Positions 48,101-59,244 of a DNA stretch of 64,000 bases are shown one piece after another. This DNA comes from Galaxea fascicularis (lineage: Eukaryota > Cnidaria > Anthozoa > Scleractinia > Euphylliidae), in the NCBI GenBank assembly GCA_948470475.1, contig OX419338.1, positions 34,438,455 through 34,502,454 of the forward strand. Direction: 5' to 3'. Each line of letters begins with the position of its first letter. Positions within the stretch are counted from its first letter, which is position 1. Below the pieces are notes generated by a model. It ran no database searches and was not told where the DNA came from. It worked only from the letters and a program-made list of their open reading frames with translations. The position numbers and the translations under genes are program-made.

Positions 48101-51100
48101 TATTCCCCAAAACGGCTGTCATATCGCACAGAATCTCGACACCGGTGTTGACCTTTGGCTGTTGTTTGTCACTCCTCTTTTGTTTTCGAAATAATTTTGA
48201 AATCAGTAATGATTTAACCATAAAAACAGTGCAACCAAATTTTAACCTCTTTGAAGTTTGGGCGTTTGATGAAGTTTGACGTTCCTCACCTCACCTCTAG
48301 TCGTGCGTGAAAGAGTAACTCTCTAGCGATCTTTCTCAGCTGATGGAAACTATAAGAGGCGATTGTATCCGGAGGGTACACTCAGACTTTCAAGGTAGAC
48401 AAGTGTTCTAGTTTCCATGAAAGAACTAAAAGTATTCTGAGTATTTGGCCCCATATGACATCAAACATTCTGTTTAACAACGATTTTTATCATGGTGTGT
48501 AGCTTTATTTTGAACTTAAATTTCAAGATTGATTCTCTTTGTTGGTGTTTTCTAAGGATCAAAGAAGCCGAAGACAGTTTTGCTAGCAGGGAGAAAGACT
48601 ATCAAGCCCAGCTAGAGGAGTACAAACAGTTTGAACAGAAGGCAAAAAACAAAATAAGGGAAATGGAGAATCTACTGGAGCAGACCACATTCGATAGAGA
48701 AAATTATAAAGCCCAGCTGTCTGGAAATGACGGAAGGATCAGCGCTCTGGAATCACAGATTGCGCGGGTCGAAGCCATCAAGAACGATTGTGAATTTAAG
48801 TTGTCCAGCCTGTATTCAATCCTACGTAGGTCACTTGGCTTGCGATCACAGTCTCAAACTCAAATTTCAGCTGAAGATAGTCCGAAGAAGAGTACACGAT
48901 CGTACGGTCGGGGTCGGATGGGTTCAAATTCTGGTAACATTTTAATTTAAACTTCTCAAAATATTCAGTTACATTTGAAACATACAGCCTAGTTTGCAAC
49001 ATCAGGTTTTGACCTAAGTTAACGTCCTAATTTAGACCACGTTTTCCTTATTTTCTCATTTACCGAATCGGTTGAAGTACCCCCGCATTTTTCTTTTGAT
49101 AACGTCACTTTGTTTTGCTCTTGCTTTTGCGTTTGGCGTTTGAGTCAACATCTTATAAAACTGATACACGTATTAGGACCTTAGAAGCTACATGAGCACG
49201 TCACTTAGAACACACCCAGTCTGTGAAAGCTTCCGGCAATATTACTATTGTAGCGTTAAGATAACCAATAGCAAACACTGGTTAGCATCACTCTTAGTCC
49301 TGACACGAATGATATTCTTAGTTCTATCATTCGCATCAGAGCTAAGCGAGTAGAGGTACGGGTTTCCTTTTCTTAGGTGTACTTTAGACTGGTGATTTCG
49401 TATCGCATCGTATCGTTTCTTATCACGTCATAGTAGCAAAATTTCAACTCTCTGGTTCTTTTTTTTATTTCTATTTTTCAGAGGACTCCGATGACATTGA
49501 TGCAGATGCTGTGAAAGCCTCATTGTCCGAGTTGCTGCAGAATCTCAAAGATTCAGAAAGGAAGAAAGAGGAAAGCCTAGTTAAGGTAGACAGTTTACAG
49601 AGTGCTGTAGCTCATTTGGAAGAAGAAAGGGCGGGGCTAGATGGAAAACTCCGGGCTGTGCATCAGGAAATGAACCAACTGAAAGATCAGAAGAGACTGT
49701 TAGAAGAGAGGATAAACAGCGCGGAGACTGCGCTTACCTTACAGGTGAGAAATCAGTTTCTGTTTTTTTTAGCTTGGTTCAAAATGAGAATTGAACGCCG
49801 AGTCAGTGCAAGTTAGTCGCGTGACTTTGCACTCGTGATTTTAGAGCCGAATAGGTTTCCATGAACTTGACTCAGACTTAGTAGCCTTTTAAGAAAAAAA
49901 AAAGTTCAGAGTGAACTACTTTTAGCTGATTTTCTTCCTTTTGTCATCCAGACTTAACAATTGTGATTGTTTTAAACTCACGTGCACCTCTGCGTTTCGT
50001 CGATGGTAGGTACGTTCGCATCAGAGCTATAACCCTCACACATTTTGGGTCAATTGTTTTCAGGAAGAGGCAATGCAAAAGGTTGAGCGAGAACGGAACG
50101 CCCTAGATGAAAAGCTGCAAATGTTGGAGGGAACTTTGAATCTCTCAGAGGGTGAAAGAAAACAGCAACAGGAGAAGATAATAGACCTTCAAGAAACGGA
50201 GAAAAGATTGAAAGGTGAAAAAAACGCATTGCGGACCCAACTAGAGGCGTCGTCTGGTGATTTGACGAAGAATGAACTGCGACTGAAAGCGACAGACGGG
50301 GAAATACAAAGGTATAAACGGGTGCAGGGTGAATTGGAGGCCGAAAATAATAAATTAAGAGAAAGACTAAGTGGTTTGCTACGGACCAACCAAGAATTAG
50401 AAAACAACATTTCCAATTTAAAGTTGGCCATACAAAAGCTTAAGAGTGCGGTAGCTACAGGCGAACAAGAGGAAACACGACTGAAAGACAAAGTTCAGGC
50501 GCTGTCGACTTCTCTCGCTGAAAGTAATAGTAGCTCGCAGAATTTACAGGAGCATATTTACCAGCTCCAGCGAACGTTAGAAAACAGTGAAGGAGAAAAA
50601 CGGTTACAGCAAGAGAGGATGGGATCCCTTAAGGAGACAGTAAAGGAATGCAAGACCGAAAACCGGGTTTTGGCTGAAAAGGTGAATTTCTTGGAAAAGA
50701 CGCGTGAAGAAGCAGAGTTACGGATAAACGATTTCGAAAGTCAAGTGAAGCATGTGAAATCTCTCTTAACGCAGCGTCAACAACGAGAGGATGAACTTTT
50801 GCAAAAACTGCATGATTTGGAGGAGGAGGCGAACTCTCTGAAAAGTCAAAACAGTTCGTTGCATAAAGTGAACTCCTCCTTCGAGGCGGAAAAGAGAAAT
50901 TTGGAAAAAAGCAACTTGCGCATCGGGAAAGATGTCCAGGCGCTTAAAAAGACTCTAGATAGACTTCAGAGGGAGCGGCTAGAGTTTGAAGGATCATTCT
51001 TTGAATCAAACCAAGAGAAAGAAGCTTTGAACAGAACACTTAGTGAAGCAGCGAAAGAGAATGTTGAATTAAAAGAAAAAGTGGATTCCTTAGAAAGAGC

Positions 51101-52417
51101 GCTTCAAGAAGCAGAGGACAAACATACCGAAAGGTAAAACGCTTTTTTTCGCTATGCTTTTTTCAACGACGGTTCAGTACAAGCTCATTCGTTACCCATT
51201 TTTAAGTAACCTGAAATATTTATTCGCCTTTTCTTCAATTTCTCTCCTTTCAACCTTTCTTGATTTTTCTTCCTTTTACCCTTCCTTTCAATCAGTCATT
51301 CTTGCAGTTAGGGAGTCAATCAATCAGACAGGCAGCCAGCCAGTAAGTCAGCCAGTAAGTCAGTCAGCCAGTCAGTAGTCAGTTAGTTAGTGTCAGTCAG
51401 TCAGTCAGTCAGTCCGTAAGTCAGCAAGCCAGCCAACCAGTCAGTCATTTATTCAGTCCGTCAGTGCCTCCGTTAGTCACTGTCTTGTGTACTGAAAAAA
51501 GTTCTAATTTAGTTACTCAAAAGAAATCATGCCAACGTCAGCTTGCTTTCTTTGTACAGCCTTCTTGATATTACGGAAAAACAACAACAAGAGTTAGAAA
51601 CAGAAGCGAAAAGATCGCACTTGGCTTTGGAGAAAGCGCAAAAAACAACGGAAAAACGAGAGAGAGCTTACAGAGCAAAGGTGGAGGCCTTAGAGAAACA
51701 GGTAAGTAAAGTTTCCGTGTGACAGTGTCTAACTCCAAATCCGTATCAACGTGTCTCGCTGAAATAAACGAATGAGTCCTACTGAAAGCCAACGTAATTA
51801 CGATTTCAACGAGTCATGTTTGATTCGTAAGATAACATCTACTAATGCAGTGGAAAGTCCTTCATATACAATCTGTTTAAAGATGTTCCCTTATCCATGT
51901 GTTTTAGGTTGCAGTCCTCAAAAACGAACTTGAGAATGAGAGAGAGGAGAAAGTGAAGCAGACCAACAAAGCTGCTGTTAAAAGTGACGAAATCAGAGAA
52001 GTTCGACAGTCGCTCGGAAAATCACTGCAAGCTGTCGAAGAAGACGCGACCAACCTCCGAACCATGCTCGGAAAATCACTTCGGAAGATCGATCGGTACA
52101 CAGAAGCGATCAGACGAAATGAAGAACCATCCCCTTCAACTGACACAGATGGGTCAACAGCGGATGCTTATAACATGAGACCATTGGAAGAAGCGAAGTA
52201 TCTTCGCTCCTCAAAGCGACGTACGCGGTCAGCTTCTCGCATGAACTCAAAAGAGCGCGACGGGACTCTTGGTTTGTCTCCGTCCGCTCACACTACATCA
52301 TCGGAGATCATCGTTAAGAACTCGGACATGATTCGGGAAGATTTGGTGCCGGAAGTATCGGCCGAAATACAATCGCCACTAAGGAGATATAGGGGCTCTA
52401 GAAAGTCTGTAAATTAA
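45196..52417 (+). CDS. Rootletin-like coiled-coil protein (half length)
   Basis: Eight exons join in frame to 1057 aa: 45196-45300, 46790-46824, 47389-48060, 48557-48933, 49482-49744, 50064-51133, 51560-51701 and 51908-52417. All introns are GT-AG and every phase matches. From exon 3 on the protein is almost all charged heptad coiled coil. Stretches such as RSRLSEFEAERAELRRELQE, REVADLQERLSREE, DAVKASLSELLQNLKDSERK and VQALKKTLDRLQRERLEFE align in order with the C-terminal half of vertebrate rootletin (CROCC), which builds the ciliary rootlet and links centrioles. Human rootletin is about 2017 aa, so the N-terminal half is missing. The last about 110 residues are Ser-rich and not coiled. The first exon (MSDQAISPGAIVNGQ) is not rootletin-like. 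It may be a short paralogue or an isoform from an internal promoter. Confidence 0.88.
46689..46703. repeat. (CG)n run, possible Z-DNA
   Basis: An uninterrupted alternating purine-pyrimidine ACGCGCGCGCGCGCG run in an otherwise AT-rich intron, about 90 bases upstream of the second rootletin-like exon. CG runs are rare in methylated AT-rich animal genomes. Confidence 0.6.
47143..47180. repeat. TCAA / TCAG tetranucleotide microsatellite
   Basis: Tandem TCAA units pass into GTCA units in intron 2 of the rootletin-like gene. About 100 bases upstream is TACAGTGGAACTCCGCCGTA, which resembles one end of a mariner-type element without a partner end. Confidence 0.6.
51300..51480. repeat. Degenerate AGTC microsatellite in a rootletin-like intron
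   Basis: Repeated (A/C)AGTC and AGCC units such as CAGTCAGTCAGTCAGTCAGT between exons 6 and 7. A similar unit occurs in intron 2 of the same gene. Confidence 0.8.
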
Positions 52418-52466
52418 ACATGAATATGTGCAAATTGAATTTGACGAGGTAACTGTCACTTAATAG

Positions 52467-52472
52467 AATAAA
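52467..52472 (+). promoter_or_regulatory. Polyadenylation signal for the rootletin-like gene
   Basis: Canonical AATAAA 50 bases after the TAA stop codon of the last exon, consistent with a short 3' UTR. Confidence 0.65.
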
Positions 52473-52751
52473 CAGTCGCTAGTATAGGAACAGTAGAAAT
52501 CATATTTATTACATTAGCCGCAAATCAGTCAATTGACGTAGTAGTGGTTTTCTGGTTTTATACATGAATACTTTTTATATCTTTACCTCATATTATGTCA
52601 TACGGTTTCCATGGAAGAAGTTTAGCTTTAAGTCACCTTTTTACTACCTCGTGTGTTTCAAAGCGTTCAAGAATTTAGAATTTTACCGGTCAGAGGGTTC
52701 GACATTTCAGTCATAATAGTATATTAGTGAGATTGGCACGTAACACATAAT

Positions 52752-53112
52752 ACCCAGGGGGGAGGGGGTACTCCGGATTTCAAAGTGACGGGGATGATCG
52801 AAGTATTTTTTTTTGTGCAGCTTGATTTAAGTAGGGATTTTTTAGGGTATTCAAACCAATCTGAAGATTTGTGGTAGTACTCTGGGGGTAGTGTCCGCGT
52901 ATCCCGGATGCGTTGTTCTGCGAACAAAGTACAGTTCTTTCTAGAGATTTTTTAAAGCTCGGAGATTCCGCATGGGATTCTTTGGGGGCTACGTTTTGGT
53001 GCGGGGAATTTTTTTTGTTTACATTTTTGCCCCCATTCGATCATTCCCGTCACTTGAAATCTGGAGTACTCTTCCCCCCTCTCTCCCCCCTCCCCCCCCC
53101 CCATTCCTGGGG
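52752..53112. mobile_element. Foldback element 1 of a cluster of three
   Basis: Left arm ACCCAGGGGGGAGGGGGTAC followed by TTTCAAAGTGACGGGGATGA; right arm with TCATTCCCGTCACTTGAAAT, GGAGTACTC and a C-rich end finishing CCTGGGG. Arms are about 50 bp. C and G runs near the termini blur the exact ends and no target duplication can be fixed. Confidence 0.65.
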
Positions 53113-53154
53113 CATACGTACACATACAGTATCGAATGCAATACATTACTGCAA

Positions 53155-53486
53155 GAGGGTGCTAATGGGGTTAACAGTTAACTGACAGTTAGCCCAAAAA
53201 TAGTAGTTAAGTGATATTTGGCCCAAAACTAAGTAGTTAACTGATCAATGAAAAGTTAACCGTAACAGCTATTTCGTGACATTTACCTGTCCCGCTGCGT
53301 CACAAGGTATAAATTGACAATATAAACTTTGATATTAGTTAAGTCAGACTCCCAAAACTGATTGGCGTGCTGAAGTAAAGAAAATTCGGGTTATGATTCA
53401 ATATTTTTCGCTGTAAGAAAATGAAAGTTAATAGTTAACTAAAATTAATAGTTAACTGATAACTAGGTAACCCCATTAGCACCCTC
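53155..53486. mobile_element. Foldback element 2, CTGCAA target duplication
   Basis: A 332-bp element with ends GAGGGTGCTAATGGGGTTA and TAACCCCATTAGCACCCTC, flanked on each side by CTGCAA (53149-53154 and 53487-53492). The interior has many AGTTAACTGA/TAGTTAACT words. A clean 6-bp duplication does not fit PIF/Harbinger or mariner, so the superfamily is open. Confidence 0.75.
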
Positions 53487-53936
53487 CTGCAAGCAGTCAT
53501 GCTAAAAAAAACCATTCGTCCATTGCGTGTTTTTAAGCGACCATATATAACAGCGTGATGTACAGTCTGACTTTTTTAAATATATATTTAAGGATAAAAC
53601 GCGAGTGTACATTTTACTACCCGTACGAGTTGAGTAACACGTGACCCGTAGCTAGTATACGAGTCCACGACACGATCTTAGCTGGCGGCCCATGTGGGAC
53701 GCAAACTGAAGACCCTACTGCCTTAACAAAACTTTGACGTCAAGGTTTAGTTCTACACGGATTGAAAGGCGCAAGAATTAACGGTGGAAGAATTTTTCTA
53801 CTGAGGGAGACGAAAAGGACAGGCAGAGCGCGATCGACCAGAAGTGGATGCGCTAGAAAAAAATTATTTCTTCATCGTTCACATTTTGTCTTGTTTTATC
53901 ATTATTTAGATACTAAGATTTCCTTATGCACCAGTC

Positions 53937-54656
53937 ATTTGAAACCCCCGGACCCCCCCCCTCGGGCATTAGCGGGGCATTCACTTTTTATGCATGTGAG
54001 AGCCAGTGAACTCCCCGGTCCCTGGGGCAAAAGTGAATGGTGAACTCCCCCGCCCCCATATGTCCAACATACAAGGTACTCCCTTTCAAACGTCAACTAG
54101 TAGCAAGAGATGACATATAGGATGACAGCCGTGAAATTAACAACTTGCTTTCGCAGTAGCAATGGTAACACTTGCAACCCCTCGATAGACAAGAAAAGAC
54201 AAGTATTTAAAGATTTCAGCGTCATCTTTCTATTTTACATCTTGATGTCACAAAAAGCAAGATCACAACAAATTACTTTTCATGTTTTAGCAATACAGTC
54301 TTCTGAAGTTTACAACAACTCTAACATAACAAACGTGTTTCTTTTCAAAATGAAATCCTGGATTTGAGGCACATTCGCAGGATACAACTGGATAAGCTGA
54401 CAATGAAACATATCACACAACAGCTACAATTATGCTGAGCATTCAAGATTATTAAGCCTTACGAAAAATACTTGTCATCCAACAGTAATGGCTAATATGT
54501 TTTGTGAGAAAAAAGAAAATGTAGGCAAAGACCGTGACTTTTAGCGTATCCCCCGACTACCGGGGAACCAATATTTGGTGAACATGAAGTGAATGTCCCC
54601 GCAATACCCCGGTCATCCCCGAGGGGGGGGTCCGGGGGTTTCAAATGACTGGTGCA
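53937..54656. mobile_element. PIF/Harbinger-like foldback, TTA target duplication
   Basis: A 720-bp element with ends TGCACCAGTCATTTGAAACC and GGTTTCAAATGACTGGTGCA, both followed inward by CCCGGAC and long C or G runs. Both flanks carry TTA (53934-53936 and 54657-54659). The interior repeats GTGAATG and GGGGCATTCAC words. The frame at 54110-54367 lies inside it and shows no transposase motif. Confidence 0.8.
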
Positions 54657-54659
54657 TTA

Positions 54660-55924
54660 CTGGAAAACTGTACTGAGTAAACTTTTCCCCACAGACTAGT
54701 GTAAGCCAATTAAATGTCGTGTATTGCGTTACTTGTGAGCTAAAATGATACGTCCAATCAGAAGCTGCGTATTACTGTTTTTAGCAAGTGAGTTGTCAAA
54801 ATATGATTTTTCATTCATGGTTTTTGGCGGCGTTTCGCATAGAAGTTTCTTGCCTTAGTATTTTATTTCTCTTACCTTACTCTTTTGAAATATGAGAGAT
54901 GACAATCGAACTTCGTTGGAGGAAGAATAAGTCCAAAGTGTGGCGAACACACACGACAAGAGGAAACTGGCGTGGTTAAAACAAGGTTTTACCGGGAAAG
55001 CGACAACACTACGAGCGCAAGCTGGGCACTGTATGACACAAGTACAAGACAAACTCGACAGTACAGGTATTTTGCAGAGTTTATTCGCTCTTTTAGATGT
55101 AAGGATCGAGGAGATTTTAGAGAGGAACATAGAGAGGCATTTATAAAACATATTGACCAGCTGGTATTATCAATGATGCGATGGAGTTTATAAGACATGG
55201 ACTTTCCATGAAGTATTCTATATTCTATATTTAAGGTACATATTTAAACTTGGTTCTACTCAATGGACAGTTAAAGCTGAGCTTTAATACTGAACTTAAA
55301 AATGCGCCCTACGCGTCACGGGATGTCTGAAAACCGCTTTCTTCGTGGTTTGGTACGTGTCCTCCTTCAATTCTCTGCCCGGAAATATTGAGCTCATCTG
55401 AAAGTGGGAAGGCCAGGGGCCCTGATACTCAGGCTCTGAATTTCTGGATTTGCCCGGGAAACAGACAATACAAAAACTGATTATTGTGAAAAAAGAAGTT
55501 TGGTTAGCGGGCCCGCGCGCCGGGCTCAAAGGTCACCTATTGCGTGACGAGTTTTTACCCCACTCCCATTCCCTTCTGTTTGAAACCGCTGTGCGATGAA
55601 CCACAGATGTTTTGTTTAAAAAAACAAAACTAAAGCAAAAAAAAAAAAGATACACAGAACAGAACAAAAAGATTCTGAATGATGTCAAATGCTCGGCCAA
55701 TTAACCAGTGATGCAGAAACGCGATTTGCCGTTTGTTGATGTACAGCAGTAACACAACAGCGCCGCTGTGGTCTGCTGTTGACGGACGCAACCGTGGCAA
55801 CTAAGAAGCTATTCCGGAATTTTATCACTTCATTTTCGTATTTTAGTGTAATTACAATCGTAAACATCTCACCAAACGTCGTCAGGGTTTGCGATGAGTT
55901 CAACCTTAACTTATTACCATACAT
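54660..55924. other. Intergenic, nothing supportable
   Basis: Several overlapping short frames near 54.9-55.2 kb on both strands have no consistent coding signal or splice context. A run of A occurs at about 55638-55649. Confidence 0.4.
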
Positions 55925-56539
55925 ATGACAAAACATCACACAGATGACAAAATGGTGGATATTATGGTCAAGAATGGCTACAACGGGTTTTATAACACCA
56001 AGAAAATGAGAGGCAACAATCAAGGGAAACATTCTTCTTCAAGCAGTAAATTACCGCCGCTAGAAACTCGCAAGGACGATTTTGTTTTGAACGAAGAAGC
56101 GCCGCTATTTCCTGTGCTACAACCGTCGATTTCTGACCGAATAAAGACGGAGACGGACATCATGATTTTACTCGACGACGAAGTTCGGCGAATTCATCAG
56201 TTGAGCATTAACCTGGGAATAAAACATCGCTTTGAGGTAGCGGAGTATCAGTATCGATTCCATAACCGTGCTAAACTGAGGAGGAGACTACCAAAGATTG
56301 AGGGCTCAAAAGATTGGAGGCAAAGTCACAATTGGAAAAAGCGCATGGAAAGCGAGACGGGGTTTGACCTCAAGCAAGGCGATACAGCCCTCGGAAAAAA
56401 TATTGACACCTCCAGTGTGGATTTAAACAGTTTACCTAGGGGGCGAAAGAAACTGCTCGAACCTGTGGATATTCCAGCATTGGGATGTTCATATAGATTG
56501 CCTGTGTTAAAGAAACATAAGCGGAAAACAGGGAAATAG
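55925..56539 (+). CDS. Hypothetical basic protein, 204 aa, single exon
   Basis: ATG at 55925, TAG at 56537. An in-frame ATG nine codons in (AAAATGG) has the better start context and may be the true start. The protein is basic, with a Ser-rich patch (KHSSSSSKLPPLE), a middle region likely helical (RIKTETDIMILLDDEVRRIH through YRFHNRAKLRRRLPKIE) and a Lys-rich C terminus (VLKKHKRKTGK). No signal peptide or membrane segment. I do not recognise the family. The long frame, sensible composition and lack of strong competing frames support a real gene. It follows the rootletin-like gene on the same strand, 3.5 kb downstream, so a linked ciliary role is only a guess. Confidence 0.6.
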   Translation: MTKHHTDDKMVDIMVKNGYNGFYNTKKMRGNNQGKHSSSSSKLPPLETRKDDFVLNEEAPLFPVLQPSISDRIKTETDIMILLDDEVRRIHQLSINLGIKHRFEVAEYQYRFHNRAKLRRRLPKIEGSKDWRQSHNWKKRMESETGFDLKQGDTALGKNIDTSSVDLNSLPRGRKKLLEPVDIPALGCSYRLPVLKKHKRKTGK

Positions 56540-58221
56540 AGTTCAGGAAAGGCTCATTCAAGTGGAGACAAATTTATGTTGCAAATATTGTACTACACTA
56601 AATATACAAATTATGCAAATGATCTGAGCAAAACGCTAAGTTCAGTTCCTTTGTTCATGGTGTGATATGTTTAATATTTAGTTCCTGGGGATCACATGAA
56701 CGAATTTATTAAATCTGTGTTATTTATAAAGCCATAGCTCTCATAGAGAATATAAACTTTATTTTATAAATTCAGTTTAGTCGAACTGCCTGGGTTCATC
56801 TTGAATGCAAAATTAGATATTCCAATATCAAACCATCATTTGTTTGTAGCACCTGAATATCTCCGACGTCCATGGACTTTGTATTTAACATCGAAACTTT
56901 TTGGGTACCTCAATTATGCCGGAATGCAAGCCTGAAGGATTGGACATCATTTTAGCTCTTCAACCTGCCTCTAAACTTTGAGTGATCTGGGAATGACCAC
57001 ATAGCTGATCGTAAAGTTGATGAGATTCGTTCTTCCTAAAATGTTTTCGACGAAAAGACAAAGAGAGTGAGTTCGACTTCCACATATGGAGAAATCAATG
57101 TAGGAGGCGAACTTGCGACCATCGTTAGCTTATCATCGTCACTTTCTAATAATGGTATTTTGTTAAGAAACCGCCACGATACGTCGCGAAGAAGTGAGAA
57201 AGGAACATTGGCTGTGATACCGTGACTCTTCAACTCAGTCAATGAAAGCCGGCAAAAATACTAACATGGACCACGCACGGGGAGGCACATTTAGCGGACA
57301 AATAAATAAAATTAATTAATTTAGTGAAATACATTTCCATAAATTAAGACTGCTTTCACGGGATAATATAGCGGTCGGCTAAAGCTGAAGGAACTCGCGG
57401 GAAAACATCCAAGTCTAACGGAGTAAGTCTAATATGAATGAAACTGAGTAAGAAGCGTTTTAACCATTTTTAGGGTCAGCCCCCTCCCCTCAGATGAAGA
57501 GGCGGGGGCGGCCCCAGTGCTCCGCGGCCCTGACTAATGGTCTGTGGATCCTGAAGTGTGGCCATTCAAGTAGAAGCTTCATATACTGAGACTTTCACTG
57601 TACCTCGCGATCTTGTCGTACTTCTTTTCTGTATCTACAACCTTACGTGTCTTTCAAAATGAAAAGCTCAAGATCACCCTCTTAAGCTTATCGAAATAAT
57701 GATTAAGAGGAATGATAGTGATTTTCCCTAAAAGTGTGCTTATATGAGCTTCAAATAGGAGCTAAATATCGTAATCCAAAGAGATCACGCAAGAACCAGG
57801 AAAGATAGCTTTGATTCAAGTTCTTGTGCTGTACTGCTAGGCGAAAAAAAAAATCGCCTCTGTATGAGTAAACAAAAAATGTAAAGAAAATGGCGACTAT
57901 CATAATTCGTTATTTCAGTAATTTCAGCTGTGTGATTGTTTCGATACATGTACACGTTACCAGTTAAACATTATAATTTGTTTCTTCAAGAAGTACTGAA
58001 AAAGAGAGGAAAATCGACATCACCTGCGAAAATCACCACTGAGCAAAAGTGACTGCCGGAAAAAAAAGTCTAGTTCAAGCCTATCTTTTTAAGACTTTCG
58101 TTATGTTATGCAACGATCCTTTTCATTTGACTTTAACTATAATCCGATTATGCAGACAGCGTTATCATGCGCTCACTCATGATGCAGTGAACCTTTCAAT
58201 GCTAACCATAAAGGCACAGTT
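56540..58221. other. Intergenic, one possible scrap of coding sequence
   Basis: A 68-codon minus-strand frame at 57036-57242 begins MTELKSHGITANVPFSLLRD and continues with DDDKLTMVASSPPT. It looks protein-like but has no recognisable domain and could be a repeat-borne fragment. AATAAA-type and AT-rich words lie at 57300-57325. Otherwise nothing seen. Confidence 0.35.
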
Positions 58222-59166
58222 CTAGTGCCGAACTGGAAGTGCGTATTTCATTCCCACAAAGCAGCACATCTTTCGACACACCACAGCGTAAGCCTCTCGG
58301 AAATCACGGATCCTCGCAGTGTAGATTAAAAAATTCATGGCGGAGTTGGACAGAGCCAGAGTCCTGATCCACATATGCGCAGGACCGTTCGGCTTTAGTA
58401 GTGATTTGCCTGTGGCAAACAAAGAGATCATCAGTGGAAACCAACAAGCAGTGAAAACCCCAATGACAATGGCCAGCGTGCAAGCGACGCGTATTTCGAC
58501 GCGGGAATTTACATCTACCGACAGTGGTCGAGATCTTAGCCGGTTTCGCTTCTTTTTAACTTTGTACAGATACGCCACGATCAGCAGATAGAAAGTGATG
58601 ACTGTGAAATAACTTAGGCCAAAGGTTCCCGCCGCCATAAAAGCTTTGGGAAATGAAGGCGGAAGGACGGCGCTCATTATAGGAACTGAAACCGGGAATC
58701 CCCAAGAAATGATCAGCATAATTTTTAATCCATATTTATCCATGATGGTTTCGTGGCGTATAGGGAATGCAACTGCTAGAAAGCGGTCCACACTGATGGC
58801 AGCCATGTGTACAACTGAAGCGGTGCATGACAGCCTGGAGAGAATTTTGTAGGGGTCCTCCATTTTTTTCGCGCAATCGTCGAAGAAAGTAATCTTTGCC
58901 ACGACTGCAACAACGAGAGGCTCACAACCCAAAGTGACAATCAAATCAGCGATGGCTAAGCTGAAAAGAAGGTAGTTGGAGCTTCTGCGGAGACGGGGAT
59001 TTGTAACAACGGCCATGCAAACGAGTAGGTTGCCGAACGTTCCTAACACAGCAACTGTAGTGTTCGTTGTTATTAGGGCGATGCCATGGGCTACAGAAAG
59101 AGAACACCCCTCTGTGGATAAGTTAGATGGCACTTCATCATGTGCGCTTTCCGAAGAGTTATTCAT
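58222..59166 (-). CDS. Rhodopsin-class (class A) G protein-coupled receptor
   Basis: Intronless minus-strand frame. The frame extends to an ATG at 59244, but the ATG at 59166 (MNNSSESAHDEV) gives a normal extracellular N terminus with N-glycosylation sites and is preferred: 314 aa. In 340-residue numbering, TM1 has GN at 71-72, TM2 has LAIAD (D100), and TM3 ends DRF (153-155) instead of DRY. TM4 has W181, TM6 has CWFP (267-270), and TM7 has NFLIY (304-308) in place of NPxxY. A basic third loop (KVKKKRNRLRSR) and a Cys-rich tail (CRKMCC) follow expected positions. C124 is before TM3, but no partner cysteine is seen in the second extracellular loop. Ligand cannot be told; cnidarians have large families of such intronless receptors. 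Confidence 0.9.
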   Translation of the reverse strand: MNNSSESAHDEVPSNLSTEGCSLSVAHGIALITTNTTVAVLGTFGNLLVCMAVVTNPRLRRSSNYLLFSLAIADLIVTLGCEPLVVAVVAKITFFDDCAKKMEDPYKILSRLSCTASVVHMAAISVDRFLAVAFPIRHETIMDKYGLKIMLIISWGFPVSVPIMSAVLPPSFPKAFMAAGTFGLSYFTVITFYLLIVAYLYKVKKKRNRLRSRPLSVDVNSRVEIRVACTLAIVIGVFTACWFPLMISLFATGKSLLKPNGPAHMWIRTLALSNSAMNFLIYTARIRDFREAYAVVCRKMCCFVGMKYALPVRH

Positions 59167-59244
59167 GGTCCGAGGCTCTGTTCGCCGTATACTATAATTT
59201 GAAGGGCAAATGATAACAGAGAATTGCCGCGCAGTCCACTTCAC

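Noticed and set aside
59167..59244. Using the first ATG of the GPCR frame
   Set aside because: The 26 extra residues are not signal-peptide-like, and the next ATG gives a typical glycosylated N terminus.
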